Positions 36,618 through 45,276 of a stretch of DNA of 64,000 bases are shown here, one piece after another (position 1 is the stretch's first letter; every line of letters begins with the position of its first letter). The notes under the pieces were generated by a model. It ran no database searches, had not been told where the DNA came from, and was given only the letters and a program-made list of their open reading frames with translations. The stretch covers positions 160,496 to 224,495 of the forward strand of contig NZ_JAAMPT010000206.1 in assembly GCF_012911605.1 (NCBI RefSeq), in the 5' to 3' direction. Position numbers and translations under genes: made by a program. Source of the DNA: Flavobacterium solisilvae (GTDB lineage Bacteria > Bacteroidota > Bacteroidia > Flavobacteriales > Flavobacteriaceae).

Positions 36618-37537
36618 TGAAATAATAGAATGTTTTTTAAAAGCTTTTTAATCGAAAATCTACTTTTATCATTAGCTTTTATCTGTTTATAAAAAAAATG
36701 TTTGTAATCTTTCACTAGTTCGGGGTAATTTTTTTTTACCATTTTATAAACCCTCTGAATAGATGATTCAACGAAAGGAATTTCATTAACTTGATATCTT
36801 ACCTTCAAATATCCATAAATTAACTGCCAACTATATATACTACTTTCAACTCTACTCTTATCTTTTAATAAGCTTAAATTATCTTCTCCGTTTAATCTAT
36901 ACCAAACACTTGATTCTTCACAATAAATAATTTTTTCAATATGTGAAATTATCCTTACCATAAATTCTGCATCATCATTATTAGTTAAAAATTCATTCCA
37001 ACATCCCGCTTTGCCAATTATTTCTTGTTTAATTAAATATGAATGAATTGGTAAAAATCCTCTAGAGTCTTTCATTGCATCAAAAAACATATAACCATCA
37101 TCAAATTCGTTATATACCTTAAAGTTATCATAGCATTTTTTTACATTTATATTGCTAAAATTCCCCCATTTACAAAAAGCAATACAAAGACCTTCTATTC
37201 TAATCAATTTATCAATCTGCACTTCAATCTTATTATCATCCATTAAATCATCAGAATCCAAAAACTGGATATATTCTCCATTAGCCAACTCCAACCCAAT
37301 ATTCCTACAACTACTTGCTCCTTTTCTTTTATTAAAATCTCTTTTATGATATTGAAAACGACTGTCTTTTTTTACATATTCTCCTACCACTTCATCCGTA
37401 TTATCGGTACTGCCGTCATCTACAATGATACATTCCCAATGGGTGTAGGTTTGTGCCAAAACGCTATTAAGCGTTTCGCCAATGAGGTGCGCACGGTTGT
37501 AGGTTGGAATGATTATGGAAACGAGTGGAGTGTTCAT
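36614..37537 (-). CDS. Glycosyltransferase family 2 protein (trio member B)
   Basis: A 307-residue GT-A enzyme. The first ~60 residues (PLVSIIIPTYNRAHLIGETL ... DDGSTDNTDEVV) are nearly identical to trio member A, including at the DNA level. The metal motif is in IQFLDSDDLMDDNK. The C-terminal region then diverges completely, including FVESSIQRVYKMVKKNY. It overlaps the DVD-motif gene by 4 bases and starts one base before the stop of member C. Confidence 0.87.
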   Translation of the reverse strand: MNTPLVSIIIPTYNRAHLIGETLNSVLAQTYTHWECIIVDDGSTDNTDEVVGEYVKKDSRFQYHKRDFNKRKGASSCRNIGLELANGEYIQFLDSDDLMDDNKIEVQIDKLIRIEGLCIAFCKWGNFSNINVKKCYDNFKVYNEFDDGYMFFDAMKDSRGFLPIHSYLIKQEIIGKAGCWNEFLTNNDDAEFMVRIISHIEKIIYCEESSVWYRLNGEDNLSLLKDKSRVESSIYSWQLIYGYLKVRYQVNEIPFVESSIQRVYKMVKKNYPELVKDYKHFFYKQIKANDKSRFSIKKLLKNILLFQ

Positions 37538-38500
37538 TTAAAATGAATATGATTTAAGATGTTTTTCTATACGATAACTACCCCTGTTTAAAAAAACAGA
37601 TAATTTCCCAAAACAATAAATTTGAAAAGAAAGTTTTTTGTTCAATTTTTTTATTAAGTCTGGCAAATTATCTAAAATATACTCTGCATTCTGTTTATGG
37701 TTATTTTCGACAGCTCTGAAAAATAAATCTAATAATCCTTTATAGTAATAATTTATTAAAAGTTTGTTTTCTATTTTTATGCTCTTTTTTAGATTTTCAA
37801 CAGCAATAAATGTCTGTGATTCTTTATACGATTTAATATATTTATTATTACTATGCGTTTTTGTCTGTTCGTGCTGCCTATATAAAAATAAAGGAATGTT
37901 GATGATTTTGTATTTATCTTCAGGAAGTTCAAAAAACAATCGGGAAAACAGTTCTGTTTCCTGTCCTCTGGTAATCTTATCGGAAAAAAGCTCTTTATCT
38001 GATAAAAAATGTTTTTTTATTAGTACAGAAGGAGTTAGTATATGTGTCTTCCACATAACATAATCCTGAAATAAACAAGAATTTACTTTTAATTCAATAT
38101 TCTCTTTTGAGTTATCATTAGAATTCCAATAAGATCCCGAACATATAACAAAATATAATTCATCTGTAAAAGCCTCAATCTTTGCTTTTATAAAATCCTC
38201 CAACATCAAATCATCACTATCAAACCAATTGACATATTCTCCTTTACTTAACTCAAAACCGTAATTTCTTGCGCCGTTTCCTCCGGGTTTGTGGGTTTCG
38301 GGACGATGATGGTATTGAAAACGTTTGTCTTTTTTCACGTATGCTTCTACTACCTCGTCGGTATGATCACTACTGCCATCATCTACAATGATACACTCCC
38401 AATTGGTGTAGGTTTGAGCCAAAACACTATCAAGTGTTTCTCCTATTAAATGAGTGCGATTAAAGGTTGGGATGATTATGGAAACTAATGGAGTATTCAT
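37538..38500 (-). CDS. Glycosyltransferase family 2 protein (trio member C)
   Basis: A 320-residue GT-A enzyme. It opens PLVSIIIPTFNRTHLIGETL, then DDGSSDHTDEVVEAYVKKDK and the metal motif YVNWFDSDDLM. Members A and C share more of the catalytic half (NYG-ELSKGxYxNWFDSDD) than B does. The C-terminal half is unrelated to A and B. A 115-base gap precedes it, unlike the tight packing downstream, and holds a possible -7 box. Confidence 0.87.
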   Translation of the reverse strand: MNTPLVSIIIPTFNRTHLIGETLDSVLAQTYTNWECIIVDDGSSDHTDEVVEAYVKKDKRFQYHHRPETHKPGGNGARNYGFELSKGEYVNWFDSDDLMLEDFIKAKIEAFTDELYFVICSGSYWNSNDNSKENIELKVNSCLFQDYVMWKTHILTPSVLIKKHFLSDKELFSDKITRGQETELFSRLFFELPEDKYKIINIPLFLYRQHEQTKTHSNNKYIKSYKESQTFIAVENLKKSIKIENKLLINYYYKGLLDLFFRAVENNHKQNAEYILDNLPDLIKKLNKKLSFQIYCFGKLSVFLNRGSYRIEKHLKSYSF

Positions 38501-38551
38501 TGAATTTTTATTCTTTAAAAAGAATAACTTTCTTTGTGTTTAATTTGTTTC

Positions 38552-38559
38552 AAATATAA
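38552..38559 (-). promoter_or_regulatory. Possible -7 element (TATATTTG, minus strand)
   Basis: Matches TAnnTTTG on the minus strand, 51 bases before the start of trio member C, in the longest gap of this operon run. No TTG is seen at -33, so it is a weak candidate for an internal promoter. Confidence 0.3.
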
Positions 38560-38615
38560 GAATTGTGAAATACTTTATCGTGCATTAAATTTTTATTATG
38601 GTGTAAAATTCTCTT

Positions 38616-39809
38616 TTACTTATCAATAATTTGGATCAACGTTTTAATTTTTTCATGCACTGCTTTTCTTGAATATAAACTATATAAAATATCTCTATTT
38701 TGAGTTGCAAATCTTTCGTTTAAAGGGTTAAAACTTTTTTTGGAAACCTGGCTTGTAGAAAAAACTTCAATACCTATAGATTTATAATATTTATATACTG
38801 GACTTTTTTTGTTAAGAAAAAGAGTCGCTCCTAAATAACCTGAAATAATTATATTTCCAACTCCTTGTTGTCTGATATGATTAAAAATCAAAGTTCCACA
38901 ACTTAACAAAATTTGATTGTATTTTTCAAGAGGCATAAAATCTATCAATGGATGAAAATTAACACCAAGTAATTCACGTCCTGCATTCAAAACATGATTT
39001 TTGTAATTTTCATTTCCCCCATAACTTAAAGGAACATAAACGATTCTATCTTTCAAATCTAATTTGGACAATTTTAAAAAAACTTCAACATGGTTGTTGG
39101 ATGGATCAGCTGAATTGCCTACTAAAATATTAGGTTGATTTTTAACATTCTTATCTAATTTATCGTCTAACAAATCTTCAAGACAGCCATAAGTAAATGG
39201 AGCATACTTAACTTTTGAATTGATTTTTTTTACTAATGAAAATTCCGTTGGTACAACTGGTACGACAAAATCAATTAATTGAACCGATTGATAAAATTTT
39301 GTATTAAAAGTATTATCAAGTATTTTGTAACTTTTTAAATTTACTTTTCTAATTAATTTTGAATTTTGAAATAACAAAAACGCGAACCAGCTATTCAGTA
39401 TTTTGTATTTAAAATTTGATTTAATTTTTAGAAACGATTTAGTTTTAGATTGGTAAATATCTTTTTTTAAAAGAGACCAATTACTATACAAATCATATCC
39501 CCATATAAACCATACTTTTTTTATAATGGGTAAAATTTCAATAACTAAATTTTGTTTGTCTTTATCTAAAGCATGAAAAAACACAACATGATTTAATTTG
39601 GAATTTATAAAATCTAACAATTCCTTTTTTTCTTGATGTAATGATAAATCTATTTTTTTGACATTTGTAGATTTAACATAATGTAATGAGACATCACTTC
39701 TTTTGATTATGAAGTAAACAGATTGATTTGGAATAACTTCCTCAAACAATTTAATACTTGGATCAATAAACTTATCATCGTTAAAAATATGAATAATTGA
39801 AGTTGGCAT
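38616..39809 (-). CDS. TDP-fucosamine-type glycosyltransferase (GT56, WecF-like)
   Basis: A 397-residue protein. The family features I see are VWFIWGYDLYSNW in the N-terminal half, then NILVGNSADPSNNHVEVFLKL, IVYVPLSYGGNENY, MPLEKYNQILLSCGTLIFNHIRQQGVGNI and GATLFLNKKSPVYKY. This is the WecF/GT56 pattern: transfer of Fuc4NAc (or a close 4-acetamido-4,6-dideoxyhexose) from dTDP to a lipid-linked acceptor in enterobacterial common antigen synthesis. The immediate upstream genes make a 4-acetamido-dideoxy sugar, supporting the substrate class. The exact sugar is unproven. Confidence 0.78.
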   Translation of the reverse strand: MPTSIIHIFNDDKFIDPSIKLFEEVIPNQSVYFIIKRSDVSLHYVKSTNVKKIDLSLHQEKKELLDFINSKLNHVVFFHALDKDKQNLVIEILPIIKKVWFIWGYDLYSNWSLLKKDIYQSKTKSFLKIKSNFKYKILNSWFAFLLFQNSKLIRKVNLKSYKILDNTFNTKFYQSVQLIDFVVPVVPTEFSLVKKINSKVKYAPFTYGCLEDLLDDKLDKNVKNQPNILVGNSADPSNNHVEVFLKLSKLDLKDRIVYVPLSYGGNENYKNHVLNAGRELLGVNFHPLIDFMPLEKYNQILLSCGTLIFNHIRQQGVGNIIISGYLGATLFLNKKSPVYKYYKSIGIEVFSTSQVSKKSFNPLNERFATQNRDILYSLYSRKAVHEKIKTLIQIIDK

Positions 39810-39818
39810 TAAAAATAA

Positions 39819-40463
39819 TTAATTTAAAGGTTCTAATTCTTTGATTATTTTAGCTGGAATACCTACAACCAAACAATTATCAGGCACATCCTTAGTTACA
39901 ACTGAACCCGCTCCAACGATCACATTTTCTCCAATGCTTACTTTTGGTAAAATTGTGGCATTTGAACCTATTTGTGAATAATTACCAATATTGCAATTAC
40001 CTAACAATGTTGCTCCGGGTGATATTTCAACAAAATCTTTAATAATTGTATCATGCGTTATAATAGTATTAAAATATATTAATGCTCCCTTACCAATTTT
40101 AACATTATTAGAGATTAAAGCATTTGTCATAATATTACAGCCATCATCAATACAGTTTCCAAAATGACCAATGTGTGCATTAGGACTTATAGTACTTGTA
40201 AAAACACCTCCTATGGCTTCAAATTTTACAACCAACTTTTTTCTTAGAACAGGATTACCAACACCTATTGTAAATCGATTATCAACTGTTTTAAAATAAT
40301 GAGCAGCAGCTTCCTTAGTTTTCAAAACTGGAAATTGTTCGTATAATAAATGAGGAGTATCTTCATTCACATCATCATAAAATACCAAATGATCCAGTTG
40401 GTTCAATTGATGTAAAACCTCTAATACTTCTTTTGCAAATCCTTTAGCACCTACTAGAATCAT
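39819..40463 (-). CDS. Sugar N/O-acetyltransferase, left-handed beta-helix (NeuD/PglD/VioB type)
   Basis: A 214-residue protein. The N-terminal Rossmann-like part opens ILVGAKGFAKEVLEVLHQL. About nine hexapeptide turns follow (VKIGKGALIYFNTIITHDTI..., IGNYSQIGSNATILPKVSIGENVIVGAGSVV), ending in the usual VVGIPAKII. It uses acetyl-CoA to acetylate an amino sugar; the His in ITHDT is the likely base. It is coupled by a 4-base overlap to the VioA-like aminotransferase gene. It probably acetylates that enzyme's product. Confidence 0.83.
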   Translation of the reverse strand: MILVGAKGFAKEVLEVLHQLNQLDHLVFYDDVNEDTPHLLYEQFPVLKTKEAAAHYFKTVDNRFTIGVGNPVLRKKLVVKFEAIGGVFTSTISPNAHIGHFGNCIDDGCNIMTNALISNNVKIGKGALIYFNTIITHDTIIKDFVEISPGATLLGNCNIGNYSQIGSNATILPKVSIGENVIVGAGSVVTKDVPDNCLVVGIPAKIIKELEPLN

Positions 40464-41533
40464 AAATTAGCATTTAATATGGAAACTATCTGTTGTAAAT
40501 TATTTTGATCTAGCTCAACAAATAAAGGCAAACAAAGTATCCTTGAAGCTATACTTTCGGAAACTGGCATAATCGTATTATCAATATATGGCAAGGTATT
40601 CAGAGACGGATAAAAATAACGTCTTGGAAAAATCTGAACTTCATTCAACGCTTTTTGAACACGTAGTAATGTAGTTTCATCTTTAAAAATAACGGGATAA
40701 TAACTATAATTCCATTGCGTATTTTCTCTTATTTTTAATGTTTGAATTTGTGTTAAGTCTAAATTTTCATTATAATAATCAACCACTCGCTTTCGCTCTC
40801 TTAAAATAATTACCATATGAGACAAAACAGCTAATCCCATTGCCGCTTGTAATTCAGATATTTTACCATTAATTCCTAATCCATGAAATGCTAACGGTCC
40901 ATTATGTCCAAAATTATGGCTATAAAATAATTCATGCTGTAAAGTTGTATCTTTTGTAAACAATGCGCCTCCTTCAGCAGTGTGAAACAACTTTGTTGCG
41001 TGAAAACTACAGGTACTCACATCTCCATAATTAAAAATAGATTGATTATTGTAGGTTACACCAAAAGCATGAGCGGCATCATAAATTACTTTTAAATTGT
41101 ATTTTTTAGCAATAGCTTCAATAGCTTCTACATGACAAGGGTTTCCATAAACATGTGTTGCTAAAATACATGTAGTTTTTTCAGTGATAGCGGCTTCAAT
41201 TTTTGTTTCATCAATTGTTAAATAGTCTGGATGGATATCTACAAAAATTGGTGTACAGTTTTCCCAAACTATCGCAGCTGTTGTTGCTACATAACTGAAT
41301 GGAGTAGTTATAATTTCGCCTCCAATTCCTAATAATTTTAATGCTATTTGAATAGGTACTGTACCATTATTTGTGATTAGAATATGCTCAACGGATAGAT
41401 ATGCTTTTAACTTATCTTCCAACTCCAATATCAATTCTCCACGATTTGTTAACCACTGGTTGGACCAAATGCGTTGCAATTGAGCTTGATACTCTTCTAT
41501 GGATGGAAAAAAAGTTTTTGTTACGTTGATCAT
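40460..41533 (-). CDS. DegT/DnrJ/EryC1 aminotransferase, VioA-like
   Basis: A 357-residue PLP sugar aminotransferase. It has GEIITTPFSYVATTAAIVWENC, AAITEKTTCILATHVYGNPC, VIYDAAHAFGV and FHATKLFHTAEGGALF with the Schiff-base Lys in HATKLF. This pattern closely resembles VioA, which aminates dTDP-4-keto-6-deoxyglucose at C4 to viosamine (the substrate for Qui4NAc). RmlA/RmlB, which would supply the keto sugar, are not in the window. It sits next to the acetyltransferase and the GT56 gene, a logical three-gene set. Confidence 0.82.
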   Translation of the reverse strand: MINVTKTFFPSIEEYQAQLQRIWSNQWLTNRGELILELEDKLKAYLSVEHILITNNGTVPIQIALKLLGIGGEIITTPFSYVATTAAIVWENCTPIFVDIHPDYLTIDETKIEAAITEKTTCILATHVYGNPCHVEAIEAIAKKYNLKVIYDAAHAFGVTYNNQSIFNYGDVSTCSFHATKLFHTAEGGALFTKDTTLQHELFYSHNFGHNGPLAFHGLGINGKISELQAAMGLAVLSHMVIILRERKRVVDYYNENLDLTQIQTLKIRENTQWNYSYYPVIFKDETTLLRVQKALNEVQIFPRRYFYPSLNTLPYIDNTIMPVSESIASRILCLPLFVELDQNNLQQIVSILNANL

Positions 41534-41537
41534 AGTT

Positions 41538-42239
41538 TTATTTTCTTCTTGCTAAACACCAAATACCTGTTATCATTTGACCTTCGCTAAAATTAGATTT
41601 TGTAGTTGCTAAATCTTTCTTCATTAAATATTTAACTAAAGGGAGCAGCAAAGTGGAAAGTAATTTTCTATGTTTAGATGGACAACCTCTTCTTGCATAC
41701 AATGCTAACATGGATGCCATACTACCATGCCAATTATTGAAACTTTCTAAATTAATAATTTCAAAATTATTATCCTCTAACATTCTCTTTAAAGAAAATG
41801 GTGTATATCGGTACTCATCATTTGGTATATCGTGTAAAGTCCATAAAAAGGGAACTGTAATTAACAAATTTGCATCCTTTTTTAACAATCTACTTAATTC
41901 TTTTATCGTATTTTCAGGTTTGGTCATGTGTTCCAAAACCTCAATTAATATTGCATTATCAAATGTCGAACTTTCAAGTGGAACTTCAAAACCATCCCAA
42001 AAAAAATCGGGCTTTAGTGTTTTTTGATATATTGGATTTTCAATATCAACACCAACATAACTTGTAACACCTGAGTTTTCTAATATTAATTTTTTATAAG
42101 GCATTGTTCCACAACCCAAATCGAGAAGATTTCCATTTTTAAATACATTTTTTGAAATTCTTTTAATCAATTCTTTCTTTTGGGTTAATGGATAATAAAT
42201 ATCCATATTTTCTATTGTTAATCTATCGATATTTCTCAT
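41538..42239 (-). CDS. Class I SAM-dependent methyltransferase
   Basis: A 233-residue Rossmann protein. Motif I is NLLDLGCGTMPYKKLI, then YVGVDIEN, and the acidic/post-motif FDNAILIEVLEHMTKPENT, which marks the Methyltransf_11 subfamily. The likely role is methylation of a sugar or a small molecule. In O-antigen ABC-transporter loci, methyltransferases can cap the chain end to stop growth. It overlaps the Wzt gene by 4 bases (ATGA), consistent with such a cap role, but this is inference. Confidence 0.83.
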   Translation of the reverse strand: MRNIDRLTIENMDIYYPLTQKKELIKRISKNVFKNGNLLDLGCGTMPYKKLILENSGVTSYVGVDIENPIYQKTLKPDFFWDGFEVPLESSTFDNAILIEVLEHMTKPENTIKELSRLLKKDANLLITVPFLWTLHDIPNDEYRYTPFSLKRMLEDNNFEIINLESFNNWHGSMASMLALYARRGCPSKHRKLLSTLLLPLVKYLMKKDLATTKSNFSEGQMITGIWCLARRK

Positions 42240-43498
42240 CTTAATTTATTAATCATCCATTTTAATTCTGGTCTAACTACACCTCCAATTTTACCAAACC
42301 AATTCATTTTTCTTTCTTCAGTTTCAACTGCGCTCCATGAAAAAACATCATCAAGATCTATTAGTATTTTAGATTGATTAACAAAAATTAATCTTAATTT
42401 ATACTTCAAATCGTTTAAAAAATTTTCAGGAATTTCAAACAATGCATCATAATTTCCTACTTTAATATTTTCAACATCAGATATTGAGTTTAATATAAAA
42501 ATATCATTAAAATCTTTCAACACAAGACTAAAATTAAAGGCACTCAAATCAGACAAAACATCATAATTTATCTTAACAAATGTTTTATTCTCAATGGAAA
42601 AAAAATTGTCTGAACATAACTCTAGTTGGTTAATCACTATTTTATCCGAACTATACAATTGGTCTAATTCTTCTTTTTTATATATTACTTTTTCAAAAGA
42701 TTCTTTTTCTAAATAATAATTTACCGCACTTTCGGCATCACTGCTAAATACTACTTTTCCATGCTCCAAAACAATCCCCTTTGTGCACAAACTCTTCACC
42801 GCAGCCATATTGTGACTAACAAACAAAACGGTTCGCCCTTCATTTTTTGAAATACTCTGCATTTTACCAATGGCTTTCTTTTGAAACTCGGCATCACCTA
42901 CAGCTAGTACTTCATCTACTACTAAAATTTCGGGTTCAAGAAATGCAGCAACAGCAAATCCTAATCGAACAGTCATTCCGCTGCTGTAGCGTTTGGTTGG
43001 CGTATCAATATAGCGTTCGCATCCACTAAATTCGATAATTTCATCTAGTTTTGACGTAATTTCTTTTTTGGTCATTCCCAAAATGGCACCATTCAAATAG
43101 ATGTTTTCTCTACCGGTAAGTTCTGGATTAAATCCAGTACCTACTTCGAGCAAAGACGCAATTCTACCACGCGATTTGATAACTCCAGTGGTTGGCGAAG
43201 TTACTTTGGACAAAATCTTTAGTAAGGTAGATTTTCCTGCACCGTTTTTACCGATAATACCCAGAACTTCTCCGCGTTCTACTTCAAAATTAATGTCTTT
43301 AATTGCCCAAACATAATCACTATCGGCTTTTTTTGTTCGGTCGTTTACTTCTCCTAGTTTTAAATATGGATCTTCTTTACCTCTAACTTTATGCCACCAT
43401 CTATTGAGATCATGGCTAATAGTTCCTGTTCCAACTACTCCTAAACGATATTGCTTAGAAATATTTTCGGCTTTTAATATGATATTCTTATCAGACAC
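42236..43498 (-). CDS. wzt: Polysaccharide ABC transporter ATP-binding protein (Wzt/TagH-like)
   Basis: A 420-residue protein with two parts. An N-terminal ABC ATPase has Walker A IIGKNGAGKSTLLKIL, signature RYSSGMTVRLGFA, Walker B EILVVDEVLAVGD and H-loop FVSHN. A C-terminal beta-sandwich-like domain (about 270-420) is as in Wzt proteins that recognise the terminal modification of O-antigen chains. This C-terminal domain, and the gene's partnership with Wzm, point to ABC-dependent export of a glycan. The adjacent methyltransferase may make the recognised end group. Confidence 0.9.
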   Translation of the reverse strand: MSDKNIILKAENISKQYRLGVVGTGTISHDLNRWWHKVRGKEDPYLKLGEVNDRTKKADSDYVWAIKDINFEVERGEVLGIIGKNGAGKSTLLKILSKVTSPTTGVIKSRGRIASLLEVGTGFNPELTGRENIYLNGAILGMTKKEITSKLDEIIEFSGCERYIDTPTKRYSSGMTVRLGFAVAAFLEPEILVVDEVLAVGDAEFQKKAIGKMQSISKNEGRTVLFVSHNMAAVKSLCTKGIVLEHGKVVFSSDAESAVNYYLEKESFEKVIYKKEELDQLYSSDKIVINQLELCSDNFFSIENKTFVKINYDVLSDLSAFNFSLVLKDFNDIFILNSISDVENIKVGNYDALFEIPENFLNDLKYKLRLIFVNQSKILIDLDDVFSWSAVETEERKMNWFGKIGGVVRPELKWMINKLR

Positions 43499-43516
43499 TT
43501 TCTCAAAAATTATAAA

Positions 43517-44386
43517 TTATACGGTATCGATAAAACTTTTCTCCGTTCGATTAAAGATTACCAATCCTATTAGAAAAACAACAACCGTAATTAAGGCTGT
43601 ATAAACTATTCCAAACCCTGAAACTGAACCTTTATCTAATAATAAATAGCGTGAGGCTTCTATAACATAAGCCAATGGATTGTAGTCTATTAACCAACCC
43701 AATTGTGGTAGTTTTTCTCTCATTAATTCCATAGGATACATTACTGCTGATACATACATCAATAATTGAACTCCAAAAGTTACTAAAAATGATAAATCCC
43801 TATATTTAGTTACCATAGAAGATATTATCATTCCTAATCCTAAACCTAAAATACCCATGATAATGACTAAAAAAGGAAACAACAAAACTTTCCAATCCAG
43901 CACATTATTCATTCCGTTTAATAAAAAATAAACATACACACTAAAAAAGATTAGTAACTGAATACCTAATTTTATCAAATTAGTAATAACGGTAGAAATA
44001 GGCATAATTGCCCTAGGAAAATAAACTTTGCCAAAAATGGATGCATTTTTCTTAAAAGTATCCGAAGTTTCATTTAAACAAGCTGTAAAATAATTCCAAG
44101 TGATAATTCCAGCCAAATTAAATAAAAACGGAGGAATTCCACCTGTTTGAATTCCGGCTACTTTGTTGAAGATAATAGTAAAAGTAATAGCCGTAAAAAG
44201 CGGCTGAATAAAATACCACAATGGTCCTAAAACAGTTTGTTTATAAACAGTTACGACATCTCTTTTTACAAATAGAAATAACAAATCGCGATATTGCCAA
44301 ATTTCTCTTAAATTCAAAGAAAATAAACTCCTTTTTGAAGTTATCTCATACAACCATTCGTTTTTTTCGAACTGTTTATTATTCAT
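43517..44386 (-). CDS. wzm: Polysaccharide ABC transporter permease (Wzm/TagG-like)
   Basis: A 289-residue ABC-2 type membrane protein with six hydrophobic segments. The N-terminus has the conserved NLREIWQYRDLLFLFVKRDVVTVYKQT cytoplasmic helix, and LGPLWYFIQPLF lies before the first membrane segment. It forms the channel with Wzt to flip completed lipid-linked glycan to the periplasm. It is the first gene of the 18.7-44.4 kb minus-strand run and has a well-formed promoter just upstream. Confidence 0.9.
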   Translation of the reverse strand: MNNKQFEKNEWLYEITSKRSLFSLNLREIWQYRDLLFLFVKRDVVTVYKQTVLGPLWYFIQPLFTAITFTIIFNKVAGIQTGGIPPFLFNLAGIITWNYFTACLNETSDTFKKNASIFGKVYFPRAIMPISTVITNLIKLGIQLLIFFSVYVYFLLNGMNNVLDWKVLLFPFLVIIMGILGLGLGMIISSMVTKYRDLSFLVTFGVQLLMYVSAVMYPMELMREKLPQLGWLIDYNPLAYVIEASRYLLLDKGSVSGFGIVYTALITVVVFLIGLVIFNRTEKSFIDTV

Positions 44387-44412
44387 ATTTTTCCTTGATT
44401 TTACTACGATTT

Positions 44413-44443
44413 CAAAAGTAATTCATTTTACTAAAGTGGCAAA
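44413..44443 (-). promoter_or_regulatory. Bacteroidota promoter for the wzm-wzt run
   Basis: On the minus strand TTTG (44443-44440), a 19-base spacer, then TACTTTTG (44420-44413) match the -33 TTG/TTTG and -7 TAnnTTTG consensus. The -7 box is 26 bases before the wzm ATG. It is the clearest promoter in the window and probably drives the long minus-strand run. Confidence 0.7.
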
Positions 44444-44511
44444 TTTATTTATTTGGAAACTTTTGTAAATGTTTTCTAGCAAGTAAAAACAAAATATCGC
44501 TGTAAAAAATC

Positions 44512-44519
44512 TACTTTTG
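44512..44519 (+). promoter_or_regulatory. -7 element (TACTTTTG) for the PHP phosphatase gene
   Basis: Perfect match to TAnnTTTG, 19 bases upstream of the ATG at 44539. No clear TTG is seen 17-23 bases upstream. Its sequence equals that of the wzm -7 box on the opposite strand, so the two divergent promoters share an element. Confidence 0.5.
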
Positions 44520-44538
44520 TACTACTTATTTTAATGAA

Positions 44539-45276
44539 ATGCTATCGTTATTTAAACAGAAACCCGTTTTAAAAGAATTAATCCCAAACCAATTTGTTGA
44601 TATTCATTCGCATGTACTACCAGGAATTGATGATGGCGCAAAAACGATTGATGACACGATTTCATTACTTTCCCAAATGAAAGAAATGGGCTTTGAAACC
44701 GTTATTACAACGCCGCATATCATTACAAATATTTGGAACAATACTGAAACTTCTATTCGAGATAAACATATTGAAACATCAAATTTAGTTTCAGAAACGA
44801 TTGTAGCTACTAACTTTAAAGCTGCCGCTGAATACATGATTGATTCGTTTTTTTTAAAACGTCTTGCTTCCGAAAAATTACTAACTATTAAAGACAATTA
44901 TATTCTGATTGAAATGTCCTATCTCAGTCCGCCTATTCAATTATATGATATTTTATTTGAAATTCAATTAGCAGGTTACCAACCTATTTTAGCACATCCT
45001 GAACGTTATTTGTTTTATCACAACGATTTTAAAGAGTACGAAAAGATAAAAAATTCGGGATGCTTATTTCAATTAAACTTATTAGCAACGGTTGGTTATT
45101 ATGGAGAAAAAACAGCCCTAATTAGCGACAAACTTTTACAAAATGATTTCTATGACTTTGTTGGAAGTGATATTCATCATCAAAATCATGTTAAAGCTTT
45201 TTCTCGAAAAGTTAACGTTAAAAATGTAACCCAACTTGAAAGTGTTATTCAAAAAAATCTATTTTTTTCGGAATAG
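44539..45276 (+). CDS. CpsB/YwqE-type PHP-domain protein tyrosine phosphatase
   Basis: A 245-residue protein of the PHP metallophosphoesterase fold. It has the opening DIHSHVLPGIDDGAKTIDD metal site, VITTPHI, ILAHPERY and SDIHHQNH near the C-terminus, all metal-ligand positions. CpsB/YwqE enzymes dephosphorylate the bacterial tyrosine kinase Wzc and so control export. It is the only plus-strand gene in the 18.7-63.3 kb stretch. It overlaps the wzc gene tail-to-tail by 18 bases, so phosphatase and kinase transcripts would be antisense to each other at their ends. Confidence 0.88.
   Translation: MLSLFKQKPVLKELIPNQFVDIHSHVLPGIDDGAKTIDDTISLLSQMKEMGFETVITTPHIITNIWNNTETSIRDKHIETSNLVSETIVATNFKAAAEYMIDSFFLKRLASEKLLTIKDNYILIEMSYLSPPIQLYDILFEIQLAGYQPILAHPERYLFYHNDFKEYEKIKNSGCLFQLNLLATVGYYGEKTALISDKLLQNDFYDFVGSDIHHQNHVKAFSRKVNVKNVTQLESVIQKNLFFSE

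Noticed and set aside
27050..38500. Mobile element or transposase inside the glycosyltransferase block
   Set aside because: No transposase-like frame or terminal inverted repeats were seen; the shared DNA is confined to GT2 gene starts.
41653..42027. 124-codon plus-strand frame antisense to the methyltransferase gene
   Set aside because: The minus-strand frame has all SAM-binding motifs; the plus-strand translation has no recognisable features.
45259..45276. Terminator between the phosphatase and kinase genes
   Set aside because: The convergent genes overlap and no hairpin with a T run was found.
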